A DNA stretch of 64,000 nucleotides from Scalesia atractyloides. Its lineage: Eukaryota; Streptophyta; Magnoliopsida; Asterales; Asteraceae. The position numbers and the translations under genes are program-made. The notes under the pieces are model-generated. The model saw only the letters and a list, made by a program, of their open reading frames with translations, was not told the DNA's origin and did no database searches. The stretch is taken from the NCBI GenBank assembly GCA_947069175.1, contig CAMTDV010000002.1, positions 7,171,054 to 7,235,053 of the forward strand, given 5' to 3'. Below are positions 23,415-36,228 of the stretch, one piece after another; within the stretch, counting starts at the first letter, position 1; each line of letters opens with the position of its first letter.

Positions 23415-24325
23415 TATATATAACAATTAAGAGCGCTTAGAAATAGTGTTTTTTTTGTCTTGTAATGTAATTTATACTTGGAACCCCTACATTATACTTG
23501 AGTTTTTTCTTTAATAAATTTGCATTTCTACTACTCAACTCTATTAGAGTTATCGTACATCTCCTAATCGAACTTCGGTAATTATTTTTTTAGCCAATTT
23601 ATGTTTATATACCTGAACTTTAATAGAGTTATATTACATTCTTATTACCCTTGAAGCTTAATAACATTATTTTCTTCTTTTTTTAACCAATATTTTTCTT
23701 TTATCTTTTTTATACGTTTAATTTTATTTGGTTAACTTATTATAATAGAAGCTAGCTTTTCACTTTAGACGTGTTTACTTAACCATGTAGCTTGTATATT
23801 TTTAACGTCGTTTCAACGTTAATCTTTTTTAAATACTAATGTACAAGTAGTCAAAACCAACCCTTACGCACTTTCTACCCAATCTACACACGACGCAACG
23901 TGTTACTGAATTCGTTTTTATAGTTTTTAATCGACTTAAAATACATGTCTGAATCCTTTTGGGCAAATTTATTTTTTTAGTTTTCTCACTTGATTAACGT
24001 TATGTTTACCATTACATCTAGGTTTTCATTTAATTTTTCTAAATTACATCTAGGTTTTCATTTAATTTTTATAAAAATCAGCCTGCATTCCCGCGAATCA
24101 CGAATGTAACCCATTAGTTACATTAAATTTGTAGATACTACACATACAGTGAGTTGTTTCAAAGTTAATTGATCTCACTACAAATGCAGAGGAATAAAGA
24201 GTAAATTCTCGTTTATTTAGTGTCATTATGGCTCGTTTTTATTAACTTAAATAAAACCTCATGTTCCTCATCAATGTTTCTTTCATGAAAAATAAAAAAA
24301 AATATAAAAAAACTTCATAAGCTGT
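23415..24325. other. AT-rich intergenic, likely old Helitron debris
   Basis: Contains further isolated ACGACGCAACGTG- and CCCGCGAATCACG-like fragments near 23890 and 24090, but no complete terminus. Confidence 0.35.
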
Positions 24326-24331
24326 TTTATT
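24326..24331 (-). terminator. Polyadenylation signal AATAAA
   Basis: AATAAA on the minus strand, about 120 bases downstream of the stop codon of the acidic-protein gene. Confidence 0.5.
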
Positions 24332-24452
24332 CATTATTGAAACCAAAAACACATAACATATAGGGTCCTTTTAAAACATAACATGTAAAAATGTCACATC
24401 CAAAATTTATCAAAACCCTAAACATCATATTATTCAAGCAGCCGGAATCAAA

Positions 24453-25345
24453 CTATGGCTGCTGGACTGGTGGTTCATCACCAACAGCATCACTGCCACC
24501 ATCGATAGCATCACTGCCGCCGTCACCACCACCAGCAGCAACATCGCCACCATCATCTACAGCCTCTTCAACACCAACATCTAAAGTGACACCACTACTT
24601 CCTTCACCATCTTTAGGGCCAGGGTCCTCTTTGTAACAGGAAATATCGAACCCAAACAACCGGAACTTAAAATTGGGTTGCTTCTCCGGTGGTTCACCAC
24701 CAACAACACCATCTTCATCCCCACTGCTGTGTGCCCTTTTCTTCCCTTTTTTCATGACATCATCACCATCTTCTCCAGTAGCCACCACCTCACTTTTATC
24801 AGACACAACAACACCACCCACAGTTATAACTTCATTAACATCTTGATGGTCTTTAGTCTCATCATTCAAAGAACTCTCTCCGACATCTCCGCCATTGGTT
24901 GCTTCTCCCTCGTTGCTGTGCGCATTATCGCAACTATGACGATAAAAATTGAAAATGTTAAATTAAAATGATCAGTTGCAGAAAAGAAAAAAAAACCCTA
25001 ATTAGGGCTAAACTTAAATCGACAAAAAACTCAAACGACTATTTAAAGGTAAGGGCTATGACGGAAGCCCTCACATCAAAGTGTTTGTTTGACAAATCCT
25101 CAAATGGTTGTTTAAAAACAGTTTGGGATTAGAAAGCAAAGGGAGTGGGAATAGCGCGCACAATTTTTTATTATTTAAAATGGTATAAAATCTCACACAT
25201 TTAAGATTATAAACACATGCACAAATGATAAATCCACACACCTTTTCTCCAATGATTTAACGTCTTCGTTATCAGATTGAGTCAAGTCGATGATTGACCG
25301 TGATTCATCTGATCCATTCTCAGGCATCTTCTTCGAAGCTTCCAT
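24453..25345 (-). CDS. Small acidic nuclear-type protein with SUMO-interaction-like and RLFGF motifs
   Basis: Two exons: 25242-25345 (starting ATG at 25343-25345) and 24453-24933, joined across a 308-bp intron with donor AAAG|GTGTGT and acceptor CATAG|TTGCG. The joined frame is 585 bases, 194 residues plus TAG. Residues about 17-27 read SIIDLTQSDNED, matching a SUMO-interaction motif (hydrophobic core IIDLT followed by acidic residues). Around 90-97 KKGKKRAH looks like a nuclear localisation signal. Around 114-120 FRLFGFD resembles the RLFGV-type repression motif of plant transcription factors. The C-terminal third is Asp/Gly/Val-rich low complexity ending in VQQP. A TATA-like box and a CT-rich leader sit upstream. 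No DNA-binding domain is seen. I do not recognise the family; a chromatin or transcription-related role is inference only. Confidence 0.65.
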
Positions 25346-25379
25346 GCTTGACAACCTTAGAGAGAGAAAGGGAAAAAGC

Positions 25380-25446
25380 TAGAGAGAGAGAGAGAATGGC
25401 TCTTAATTTTAGATGTGTGTTTACTTGTATGTATGTATATATATAA
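25380..25446 (-). promoter_or_regulatory. Core promoter and CT-rich leader of the acidic-protein gene
   Basis: On the minus strand TATATATA at 25437-25446 is followed about 40-55 bases later by a (CT)n leader (complement of the AGAGAG run at 25380-25395), a common plant 5' UTR arrangement, and then by the ATG at 25345. Confidence 0.45.
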
Positions 25447-25449
25447 CTA

Positions 25450-26540
25450 ATCTTTGTGTGAAGATTAAAACTAAAATGATGAAATGCATTTATAACCGTT
25501 ATGTAATAAATGATGATTACCCAAAGTTAAATATAATACTTTGCTTTTAGGTTTTAGAGTGTACTCTAACTTAATTGTTGTTAAAGATAATATAGCAAGT
25601 TAATATGTCTTTTAAACCAATCTCTTCCCATGTTAAGGGGTGTTAAAAACTCCGTTAATTAATATGTTAACTTAGGAAAAAAAATATAATGCTATTTATT
25701 ATTAATGTTTATTTTAAGAATGTAATGAATTATTATTTATTTTGTATTTAATCTAAATATTTAATTTTAAAATAATTAAAAAATGGTGGATGAGATATAG
25801 TTAACAAAGTTAAACCATTTTCTTTGGACGAGGTGGAGTAAAAAAAAGAAGATGGTGATGTAGAGCTTATATGAAATTAAGAAGGGTTTTGTAATTAGCA
25901 GATTGTTCAGCTTAACTATGAACGTATTTAAGAAATCATATTAATGATATAAATGATTAAAAAAATTATACTATGTATATTTTGTTGTTTAATAAAAAGA
26001 CATCAAAACACTAAATGCCCATTTTGTTGCTTTATGTTGAAAATTTAGTCGGTATTGATTCAATTCGTTACGATATGAGTACACTACCATCACTTAATAT
26101 GTAGTTTTATTAGAGAAAAAATAAATTAAAAACACATAGTATTTTAAAGTATAAGAGATTAATAGTAAAACTTAAAAATATATTAGCAAAACAACTGAAA
26201 ATTACATATCTATAAATTTGAATGATTTTTTTAGTGTTTTTTTACGCATTAAAAAGTTGTGTTTATGAAAGTTGTGAGAGGCCAATTTAGTAATGTATTA
26301 GAAATTAATTGGATCTTGCTTGATCGTAAACCAAAAATGATTCAATCTTTTTAGTTTAATTAGCATTTATTAATAAGTATTTATTGTATGTATTCTTATA
26401 CAACCTTTTAGATTAAACATCATACTTATTCCATATATAAGTATTTTAATATAAAAGTTATTAATAAATATTTAATTACTATTAACCCAAAAAAAATATA
26501 ATGCCAGATAATAACTACAGTTTGACTAAAACTTTAAGAA
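25450..26540. other. AT-rich intergenic
   Basis: Very AT-rich with no supported gene, RNA or element end. Confidence 0.5.
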
Positions 26541-26695
26541 AGTGTTATATGCTGTGAAAGCCTAGAAAACATAAAGTTACTTTTATAAATTTATCGTTCA
26601 ACATGAATAAAACTTAAAAGAAGAAAGTATTATATTTTTGTGAAAGCCTATGAAACATAAAGTTACTTTTATAAATTTATCGTTTAACAACTTAA
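26541..26695. repeat. Direct duplication of about 65 bp
   Basis: The block GTGAAAGCCTA-GAAACATAAAGTTAC followed by TTTTATAAATTTATCGTT occurs twice, starting near 26541 and 26627. Confidence 0.7.
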
Positions 26696-26921
26696 GGAAA
26701 ATAAAAGATTAATAAAGCCATTTATACAAATTATCTATTAAGTTTTTTACTAGCATTTATTATAAAAAGAGTGTGTTTTATGAGAAGTGTGGAAAGCGAT
26801 CTACACCATTTGATCTATAATTTAATGGTTGAGATTATAATGACAAAATTGTAAATAGTGTTCACTATTAAATTAATTAATTTTCTATATTAAGGGTATT
26901 AAGGTAAATTTAACATTTTTA

Positions 26922-27633
26922 AATTCAAAACCTACATGCAATGCACATGCAAATTTCCCTCGTCTTTTCTAAACGTCAATAACTTTTTATACGTAACTTT
27001 TTTTTCAAAAAAATTACACCATAATAACGAGTATTTGTTTATCTTTAATATAATTATCATATTGCTATACTTATATAAAAAAAAATTAGGTTTCGATCAG
27101 ATGTTTTAGTCTATTGTGTTTTGTCTATGTTATTTTAATTGTATAGTGATTCAAGACGTTGTGTTTTACAGTAAAACACAATTAACGTATATAAGACACC
27201 ATAACATTGCAAATCTCATTTACATTCAATTCTTCAATCTTGTTTTCTATAGTGTTTTATTTTACAAGACACCATATTCTGTTTTGAGTTTCTAAAATAA
27301 AACACCATAGAAAACAAGATTAAAAGATTGAATGTAAATGGCATTTGCTATGTTATGGTGTCTTATATACGTTCATGGTATTTTACTGTAAAACACAACG
27401 CCTTGAATCACTATACGGTTAAAACAACATAGACAAAACACCATGGACTAAAACATCCGATCGAAACATAATTTTTTTCTCTATATAAATATAGCAATAT
27501 GGTACTCATATTAAAGATAAAAAATACTTGTTATTATGGTGTAATTTTTTTTAAAAAAGTTACATATAAAAAGTTATTGACGTTCGAAAAAGACGGACGA
27601 ATGTGCATTTGTGGGTTTTTGAATTTCATTTTT
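26922..27633. mobile_element. Large palindrome, arms about 300 bp
   Basis: AAACGTCAATAACTTTTTAT at 26971 pairs with ATAAAAAGTTATTGACGTT ending at 27585. Matching continues inward through TTACACCATAATAAC, AGTGATTCAAG, ACAGTAAAACACA and AATCTTGTTTTCTATAG to a centre near 27280. Weaker complementarity extends outward to about 26922 and 27633 (GCACATGCAAA versus TTTGTGGG-side text). It looks like a foldback element without coding capacity; a transcript would form a long hairpin. Confidence 0.8.
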
Positions 27634-27651
27634 AGTTAGGTTTTCTTATTA

Positions 27652-27962
27652 AATTACTTAATTGCCCTTATTCTAATAAATTAAATAATAACATGTGTCT
27701 TCATCATATTGTTTCATATCCTTCACAAAAATTTTATTTTTTTACAGGATCATAAATTCTCTCTCTCTCTCTCTCTCTTTTTATATATATATGTGTGTGT
27801 GTGTGTGTGCGCGCGCGCGCGCGCATTGTTACAAAGTAGTTTTGGACTTTGTAATTACTTAATTGCCCTTATCCTAATAAATTAAATAATAACATGTGTC
27901 TTTATCATGTTCTTTCATATCCTTCTCACAAATTTTATTTTTTTATAGGTTCATAAACTCTC
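27652..27962. repeat. Direct duplication of about 110 bp flanking a compound microsatellite
   Basis: AATTACTTAATTGCCCTTAT with the following ATAACATGTGTCTT and TTTCATATCCTT occurs at 27652 and again at 27853, each copy ending in a (CT)n run. Confidence 0.85.
27759..27824. repeat. Compound microsatellite (CT)n(AT)n(GT)n(GC)n
   Basis: Successive blocks of CT (27759-27778), AT, GT (about 27793-27809) and GC (about 27810-27824). The GT and GC blocks are alternating purine-pyrimidine. Confidence 0.95.
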
Positions 27963-28076
27963 TCTCTCTCTCTCCCTCTATATATATATATATATATATA
28001 TATAGGTTTTGTATACCACACTCTTATGGCTTTTCACAATTTTAGTAATTTTGAACTTGGTAAACAACACACACAC

Positions 28077-28126
<50 letters not shown>

Positions 28127-28128
<2 letters not shown>

Positions 28129-28348
28129 GTGAGGTTAAGCTATAAAGTGTGTGTTTGTATAAAAAATGGTAAGAAGTGATGTTAACCTTTAGATTAAAAT
28201 AATTTATGCATTGTTAGGGGTTCGAATATGATAGTTTAGTAAATTTACTCTGTTATCTGTGAGTGTTTTTTAGATGATATGGCTTTGCTGCCGTTTAATG
28301 TTGATTATGACGTGTTTAAAGTTTTTATAGACTGGTTTTTGGACGTGT

Positions 28349-28388
<40 letters not shown>

Positions 28389-28507
28389 TGAGAACACGTG
28401 TCACTTTCTAATGCTTACTCACTATTGTTATCTCATCTCTCTCCCATATTTAGTAATAATATTAAATATTAATATATATATATATATATATATACAAACA
28501 CACATAT

Positions 28508-28552
<45 letters not shown>

Positions 28553-28772
28553 GTGAGGTTAAGCTATAAAGTGTGTGTTTGTATAAAAAATGGTAAGAAG
28601 TGATGTTAACCTTTAGATTAAAATAATTTATGCATTGTTAGGGGTTCGAATATGATAGTTTAGTAAATTTACTCTGTTATCTGTGAGTGTTTTTTAGATG
28701 ATATGGCTTTGCTGCCGTTTAATGTTGATTATGACGTGTTTAAAGTTTTTATAGACTGGTTTTTGGACGTGT

Positions 28773-28804
<32 letters not shown>

Positions 28805-28892
28805 TGAGAACACGTGTCACTTTCTAATGCTTACTCACTATTGTTATCTCATCTCTCTCCCATATTTAGTAATAATATTAAATATTAATTTT
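28127..28892. repeat. Tandem duplication, 424-bp offset
   Basis: The block beginning GGGTGAGGTTAAGC at 28127 is repeated at 28551 and stays nearly identical through GCTTTGCTGCCG, GGACGTGTCA and GAGAACACGTGTCAC to AATATTAAATATTAA. Both copies are bounded and interrupted by (AT)n runs (28080-28126, 28352-28384, 28474-28550). Unequal exchange or slippage at the AT runs is the simplest origin; an assembly duplication is possible. Confidence 0.9.
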
Positions 28893-29039
28893 TTTCACTT
28901 CTCTCTTATTAAATAATGATATTCTCGTATTAAAAGAATATATGTTTAGATATTTAATATAAACTTAATTATAATAATAGTTATATCATTGACTAAATTA
29001 ATTTAATATGAAATTAATTATGAATAGTTAAATTTCTAA

Positions 29040-29641
29040 TGTTGGCACTAAGACTATTTAAAAAGTTCGTGACTCAGAGCTCACTTAGATTTAGCTCTAG
29101 AAAAAGCACGTTTAATATGGTTCAGTTTGAAACTGAGCTGAGCCGACTCAGATAAGTTAGAAATCAATTATAACTCGGCTCGGCTCGTAATGAGCCGGAT
29201 TGGCTCACTCGGTATCTCAACTCAGATTAATTTATTTTTAATATATTTTATTTTTATATACGTATAATATTTTTCAAAAAGTTGATTATTATTTTTACAT
29301 GTATTTAGTAGTACAATTGATCATCTACAACATATTTGGGGGTTACCCATTTAATGAACTTATATTGTATTTAGCTTAAATTTGAAACTTTTTTGGCTTA
29401 TAATGTATTTATTATGTTAAACTTTTTTTGAACGTTCTTAAACCTATTGAATAGTATTTTAGACTATTGAATTGTGAAAGCTAAGATTAAATTTTCTTTT
29501 CAAATTCGAGACAAATCAAGTCGAGCCTATCCAACTCAGTTAAAATCTAAACCAAGCTTGAGCTTAGGTTTTTAGCTCGGTTTCAGATCTGAGCCGGCTC
29601 AATTTATGGCTCGGCATAGCTCAGCTTGTTTACAGCCCTAG
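29040..29641 (-). mobile_element. GAGCCG-rich TIR element, probable
   Basis: The right end, read on the minus strand, begins CTAGGGCTGTAAACAAGCTG followed by GAGCC/GGCTC-rich text, a widespread type of plant non-autonomous element end. The left part (29080-29220) carries the inverted AGCTGAGCC/GGCTCGGCTCG motifs. The left terminus is not clear. Confidence 0.45.
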
Positions 29642-30472
29642 ACATTGCTTATCATTTTCTTTTAACAAAATTTTATTATGAATATCTATTATATCACCAT
29701 GTTGTTATTACATTTTAATGAAATCTAACTATTTTAGAAGACTAAATTAATTAACTGTTTCAGTTTTGTTTCCAACGTTTTGAATTTGAAATTTTGTTTT
29801 TTATCAATAAATTGCTCATTCATATTTTCATGAATTCTAGACACCGAAAAAAATTTGTAACCATTTAGGATTTAATTAAAAAAGTATTCAATAATATATT
29901 TACATATTTAAAGATTTAATATTTGATATGATTTGTTGAATCTCATTGTATTTTTTTTGTTATATCATTATAGCCGAAACTATTCCTTTAATTATTTTTT
30001 TATTTCGATTTATGATTTATATCATGGCTTATTTTAGCTCTTTGTATTTGTTTATATATATATATATATATGTTATGTAGATGTGGCAACTTCAACTGAT
30101 TTTCTTATGAGCTGATCAATATAGGTTATGTATTATCTTTGGTAGGTCAAACGGTTAAAAGTTAAATAAAAGTATTCTAAAATTTGAAGGCATGTCGGTT
30201 GAAAGTCACACAAAGTTTAAATTTTATGCAAATAATTATATTAAGATTGTTATTTATAATCAAACAATTAAAATTTTACACATATTTGACACTAAACCAC
30301 ACCTAATAAATTAATAACTGGTTATGCTACGTGTCACAATTCTGTGTGCCCAAGATTCTTACAAACATTTGAAAGTTTTTTTACTATTTTCTGTGAGCAT
30401 GAGGTATACTTAACAAATAAATAACTGGAATGAAATTCTTTCCACTTATTGTTTCTCAACTATCTTTTAGTA
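29642..30472. other. AT-rich intergenic
   Basis: No gene or element terminus is supported. A short AT run is present at about 30052-30071. Confidence 0.45.
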
Positions 30473-30947
30473 AAATACCAAAATCGTCCATGAGGTTTGA
30501 GCATTTTTGCTTGTTCCACCTCCACCTTCGTCGCCCCCACCGCTCCTGCCGCCGCCACAACCACTTTGTCTATCTCAGCACTCGTACCACATCTCCCCTA
30601 CTTATCATACCAAACATCAATATCACCGGTCTCTCCTATCGTACCGTATATCATTAACTTATTATTATTTTTTATTTAAAGGTAAAAAAATAAAATAAAA
30701 TAAAAATAAGCGCGTGTGTGTATCTATATATATTAATGTGTGTATATGTATATATATACTATAATTATGATTATTTTTATTTTCTTATTTAAAGATAAAA
30801 CAAAATTAAAAACAAAAGAATAAACGGGTAAATTGCTAAAATTGTCACTGAGTTAACGCTTCATTTTATCTGAGTTAGTGATTTGTATGCAAGTGACAAC
30901 AAAAATGAATCGTCTCAGGGACGATTTTTGACATTTTACTCTTTCCT
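30473..30947. mobile_element. Possible Mutator-like MITE
   Basis: The left end AGTAAAATACCAAAATCGTCC is a near complement of the right end GGGACGATTTTTGACATTTTACT, the same type of terminus as the intronic MITEs at 49958 and 51043. A C-rich coding-like centre (30510-30590) is read in several open frames but none is recognised. No clean 9-bp duplication was seen. Confidence 0.4.
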
Positions 30948-31050
30948 TTTTATATGTATTTTATGAATATTTTATGTATATAATATTTTAGCTCTCAAGT
31001 ATTTCTTTATTTTTTATTAATAACTATTTAATATTTCAGTAATTTAAACT

Positions 31051-31078
31051 CGTGTAATACACGGGTTTCTAACCTAGT
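31051..31078 (+). mobile_element. Helitron 3' terminus
   Basis: Perfect hairpin CGTGT-AAT-ACACG (31051-31063) followed by CTAGT at 31074-31078. The body would lie to the left; its start was not identified. Confidence 0.6.
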
Positions 31079-31551
31079 ATATATAAGTGATTTATTAAAA
31101 ATATATATATTAGAATAAATATTAATAATGTAATTAGATAATCGTTCATTTTGATAATTATTGCTAGTTTATCTAATTTCAATGTTTTTTAACGGCAAAT
31201 TTGGATCACCTGATGATATCACTCTCTATTAGGTAATAATACCTATACACTAAATAGAAGAATAGCTAATAAATCTGGTAGGGTTTAGGTTAAGACAAAT
31301 GATGTAAAGTTAAGTTTCTGTTAAAAAATGAACTAATTCAAAATTCAGCTTATTGTATTTGCAACTCGAAACTTATTGACCTAAAGGTTATGATTAAATT
31401 AAGATGATACCATCATTTTTCAAGACTCAATGTAGCATACTTAATTTAAAGTGTGTTGGAATATACATGTAATAATAAAATATCTTTCAAACCAAAATTG
31501 AAAATTTCGTATAAGTCTTGTAAAATATACAATTTTTTTAAGCTTCACTTA

Positions 31552-34500
31552 AAATAAACAATTAAAAACATTTCTAAAGGGCTTCCACACCCACAAAATT
31601 GAACTCAAACAAATTAGGGCTTCTGACATACTAAATCCCGAACATTACTTTTGTATATGATTTCCGAAAAGAAATATAATAAAAATTAGAAAAAATCTAG
31701 CGAATACATATGGAGTTGATGTATTTAAGCTTAGTTCCGAAAACATTGCATCCTTTTGTCATGTAATCTAGAAGTAGGTTCGGTAATTAACATGACTTGA
31801 CGAGAATTTAAACAAATTAATATTAGTGGTATACTAGTTTAAGTAACAAACGCGTTGGCATGTTAACAAACACGGTTAAAAACATTTCTAAAGGGCTTCT
31901 GACACTAACAAAATTGAACTCAACCAAATTGGTGATTCCGACATGCTAAACCTCGAACATTGCTTTTGAATATGATTCCCTAAAAAGAAATATAATAACG
32001 ATTACAAAAAAAAAATCTAGTGAATACTTAGGGAGTTGGTGTAGTTAACCTTAGTTCCGACAAAATTGCATCCTTTGTCATGCAATCTAAAAGTAGGTTC
32101 GACAATTAATGATACAACGTGTTAACATGACTTGCCACAAACTTAAACACGTTAGTATTTGTGGTATACCAGTTTTAGTCATAAACGTGTCGGCAAGTTA
32201 ATAAACACAATTAAAGTGTTTCAAAAGGGCTTCTGACACCCACAAGATTGAACCTCAAACAAATTAGGGCTTCCGACATACTAAACCTTGAACATTGGGT
32301 TCAATATGATTTTCTAAAAAGAATATAATAACGAATACAAAAAAAAGTGAATACATTGGGGGTTGGGATAGTTAACCTTAGTTTGAACACAATGCATATT
32401 TTATCATGCAATCTAGAAGTAGGTTCGCCAATTAATGACATGACGTGTTAACATGACTTGACACAAACGTAAAAGGTTAAATATTGTGGTATACCAGTTC
32501 AAGTTATAAATGTGTCGGCATATTAATAAACACAATTAAAAATGTTTCTAAAGGGCTTCTAGCACCCACGAAATTGGACTCAAACAAATTAGGGCTTCTG
32601 ACATGCAAAACCTCGAACATTTCTTTCAAATACGATATCCTGAAAAGAAATATGATAACGGTTAAAAAAATATATCGTGAATACATAGGGAGTTGGTGTA
32701 GTGAAGTTTAGTTTCGAAAACATTGCATCCTTTTGGCTGCAATCTAGAAGTAGGTTCGGCAATTAGCATGACTTGACATGAACTTAAAAATAGTATTTGT
32801 GGTATACTAGTTCGAGTAATAAACGTGTCGGCATATTAACAAACATGATTAAAAATGATTCTAAGGCATCTGATACCAACAAAATTGAACTCAATCAAAT
32901 TAGTGTTTCTTACATGCTAAATTCAAACGTTGCTTTCCAATATGATTTCCTAAAAGGAAATATAATAATGATTACAAAAAAAGTCTAGTGAATACATAGG
33001 GAGTTGGTGTAGTTAAGCTTAATTCTGAAAACACTACATCCTTCGTCAGGAAGTCTAGAAGTAGGTCGGACAACTAATGACATGATACATTAACATCTAT
33101 TGTCAAGAAGTCTAGAAGGGGTATACTAGTTTAAGTGATACATGCGTTGGCATGTTAACAAACACAATTAAAAACATTTCCAAAGGGTTTCTGACACTAA
33201 CAAAATTGAACACAACCAAATTGGTGTTTCCGACATGCTAAACCTTGAACATTGCTTTCGAATATGATTTCTAAAAAGAAATATGATAACGATTACACAA
33301 AAAAATCTAGTGAATACTTAGGGAGTTGGTGTAGTTAAGCTTAGTTCCGACAACATTGCATCCTTTGTCATGCAATCAAAAAGTAGGTCCGGCAATTAAT
33401 GACAGAATGTGTTAACATGACTTGCCAAGAACTTAAATGGGTTAGTATTTGTGGTATACCAATTTGAGTCACAAACAGATAGGCATTTTAAGAAACACAG
33501 TTAAAAACGTTTTAAAAGGACTTCTATCACCCACAAAATTGAACTCAAACTAATTAAGGCTTCCGACATGCTAAACCTTGAACACTGCTTTCATATATGA
33601 TTTTATAAATATATATATATATGTATGTATATATATATATATAATAGCTAGTACAATAAAATATAGCACATACATAGGGAGTTGATAGTTTCGAAAACAT
33701 TGCATACTTTGTCATGCAATCTAGAAGTAGGTTCGCCAATTAATAACATGACGTGTTAACATGACTTGATACAAACTTAAACGGATTAGTATTGTGGTAT
33801 ACCAGTTCAAGTCATAAATGTGTCGGCATATTAATAAACACAATTAAAAATGTTTCTAAAGGGCTTCTAGCACGCACGAAATTGTACTCAAACATATTAG
33901 GGCTTCTGGCATGCAAAACCTCGAACATTTCTTTCAAATGTAATATCCTGAAAAGAAATATGATAACGGTTAAAAAAATATATCGTGAATACATAGGGAG
34001 TTGGTGTAGTGAAGTTTAGTTTCGAAAACATTGCATCCTTTTTTACTGTAATCTAGAAGTAGGTTCGGCAATTAACATGACTTGACATGAACTTAAAAAT
34101 AGTATTTGTGGTATACTAGTTCGAGTAATAAACGTGTCGGCATATTAACAAACATGATTAAAAATGTTTCTAAAGGCTTCTGATACCAACAACATTGAGT
34201 CAATCAAATTAGTGTTTCTAACATGCTAAATCTCAAACGTTGCTTTCCAGTATGATTTCCTAAAAGGAAATATAATAATGATTACAAAGAAAAGTCTAGT
34301 GAATACATAGGGAGTTGGTGTAGTTAAGCTTAATTCTGAAAACACTACATCCTTCGTCAGGAAGTCTAGAAGTAGGTCGGACAACTAATGACACGATACA
34401 TTAGCATCCTTTGTCAAGAAATCTAGAAGGGGTATACTAGTTTAAGTGATACACGCGTTGGCATGTTAACAAACACAATTAACACATTTCCAAAGGGTTT

Positions 34501-36197
34501 CTGACACTAACAAAATTGAACTCAACCAAATTGGTGTTTCCGACATGCTAAACCTTGAACATTGCTTTCGAATATGATTTCTAAAAAGAAATATGATAAA
34601 GATTACACAAAAAATCTGGTGAATACTTAGGGAGTTGGTGTAGTTAAGCTTAGTTCCGACAACATTGCATCCATTGTCATGCAATCAAAAAGTAGGTCCG
34701 GCAATTAATGACAGAATGTGTTAACATGACTTGCCAAGAACTTAAATGGGTTAATATTTTTGGTATACCAATTTGAGTCACAAACACATAGGCATTTTAA
34801 GAAACACAATTAAAAACGTTTTAAAAGGACTTCTGACACCCACAAAATTGAACTCAAACTAATTAAGGCTTCCGACATGCTAAACCTTGAACACTGCTTT
34901 CATATATGATTTTATAAATATACATATATATATAGTAGCTAGTACAATAAAATATAGCGCGTACATAGGGAGTTGATAGTTTCGAAAACATTGCATACTT
35001 TGTCATGCAATCTAGAAGTAGGTTCGCCAATTAATGACATGACTTGATACAAACTTAAACAGATTAGTATTGTGGTATACCAGTTCAAGTCATAAATGTG
35101 TCGGCATATTAATAAACACAATTAAAAATGTTTCTAAAGGGCTTCTAGCACCCACGAAATTGAACTCAAACCAATTAGGGCTTCTGACATGCAAAACCTC
35201 AAACATTTCTTTCAAATATGATATCCTGAAAAGAAATATGATAACGGTTAAAAAATATCTAGTGAATACATAGGGAGTTGGTGTAGTGAAGTTTAGTTTC
35301 GAAAACATTGCATCCTTTTTGCCTGTAATCTAGAAGTAGGTTCGGCAATTAACATGACTTGACATGAACTTAAAAATAGTATTAGTGGTATACTAGTTCG
35401 AGTAATAAACGTGTCGGCATATTAAGAAACATGATTAAAAATGTTTCTAAAGGCTTCTGATACCAACAACATTGAACTCAATCAAATTAGTGTTTCTTAC
35501 ATGCTAAATCTCAAACGTTGCTTTCCAATATGATTTCCTTAAAGGAAATATAATAATGATTACAAAGAAAAGTCTAGTGAATACATAGGGAGTTGGTGTA
35601 GTTAAGCTTAATTCTGAAAACACTATATCCTTCGTCAGGAAGCCTAGAAGTAGGTCGGACAACTAATGACACGATATATTAACATCCTTTGTCAAGAAAT
35701 CTAGAAGGGTATACTAGTTTAAGTGATACACGCGTTGGTATGTTAACAAACACAAATAAAAACATTTCCGAAGGGTTCCTGACACTAACAAAATTGAACT
35801 CAACCAAATTGGTGTTTCCGACATGCTAAACCTTGAACATTGCTTTCGAATATGATTTCTAAAAAGAAATATGATAACGATTACACAAAAAATCTAGTGA
35901 ATACTTAGGGAGTTGGTGTAGTTAAGCTTAGTTCCGACAACATTGCATCCTTTGTCATGCAATCAAAAAGTAGGTCCGGCAATTAATGACAGAATGTGTT
36001 AACATGACTTGCCAAGAACTTAAATGGGTTAGTATGTGTGGTATACCAATTTGAGTCACAAACACATAGGCATTTTAAGAAACACAATTAAAAACGTTTT
36101 AAAAGGACTTCTGACACCCATAAAATTGAACTCAAACTAATTAAGGCTTCCAACATGCTAAACCTTGAACACTAGTTTCATATATGATTTTATAAAT

Positions 36198-36228
<31 letters not shown>

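Noticed and set aside
24391..24971. Two plus-strand open frames
   Set aside because: They are antisense to the spliced acidic-protein gene, and their Pro/Ser/Thr-rich composition is its complement.
32484..35308. Several similar short open frames on both strands (for example those beginning MWYTSSSHKCVGIL)
   Set aside because: They recur once per satellite monomer or higher-order unit and drift with it, so they reflect the tandem repeat and not a gene family.
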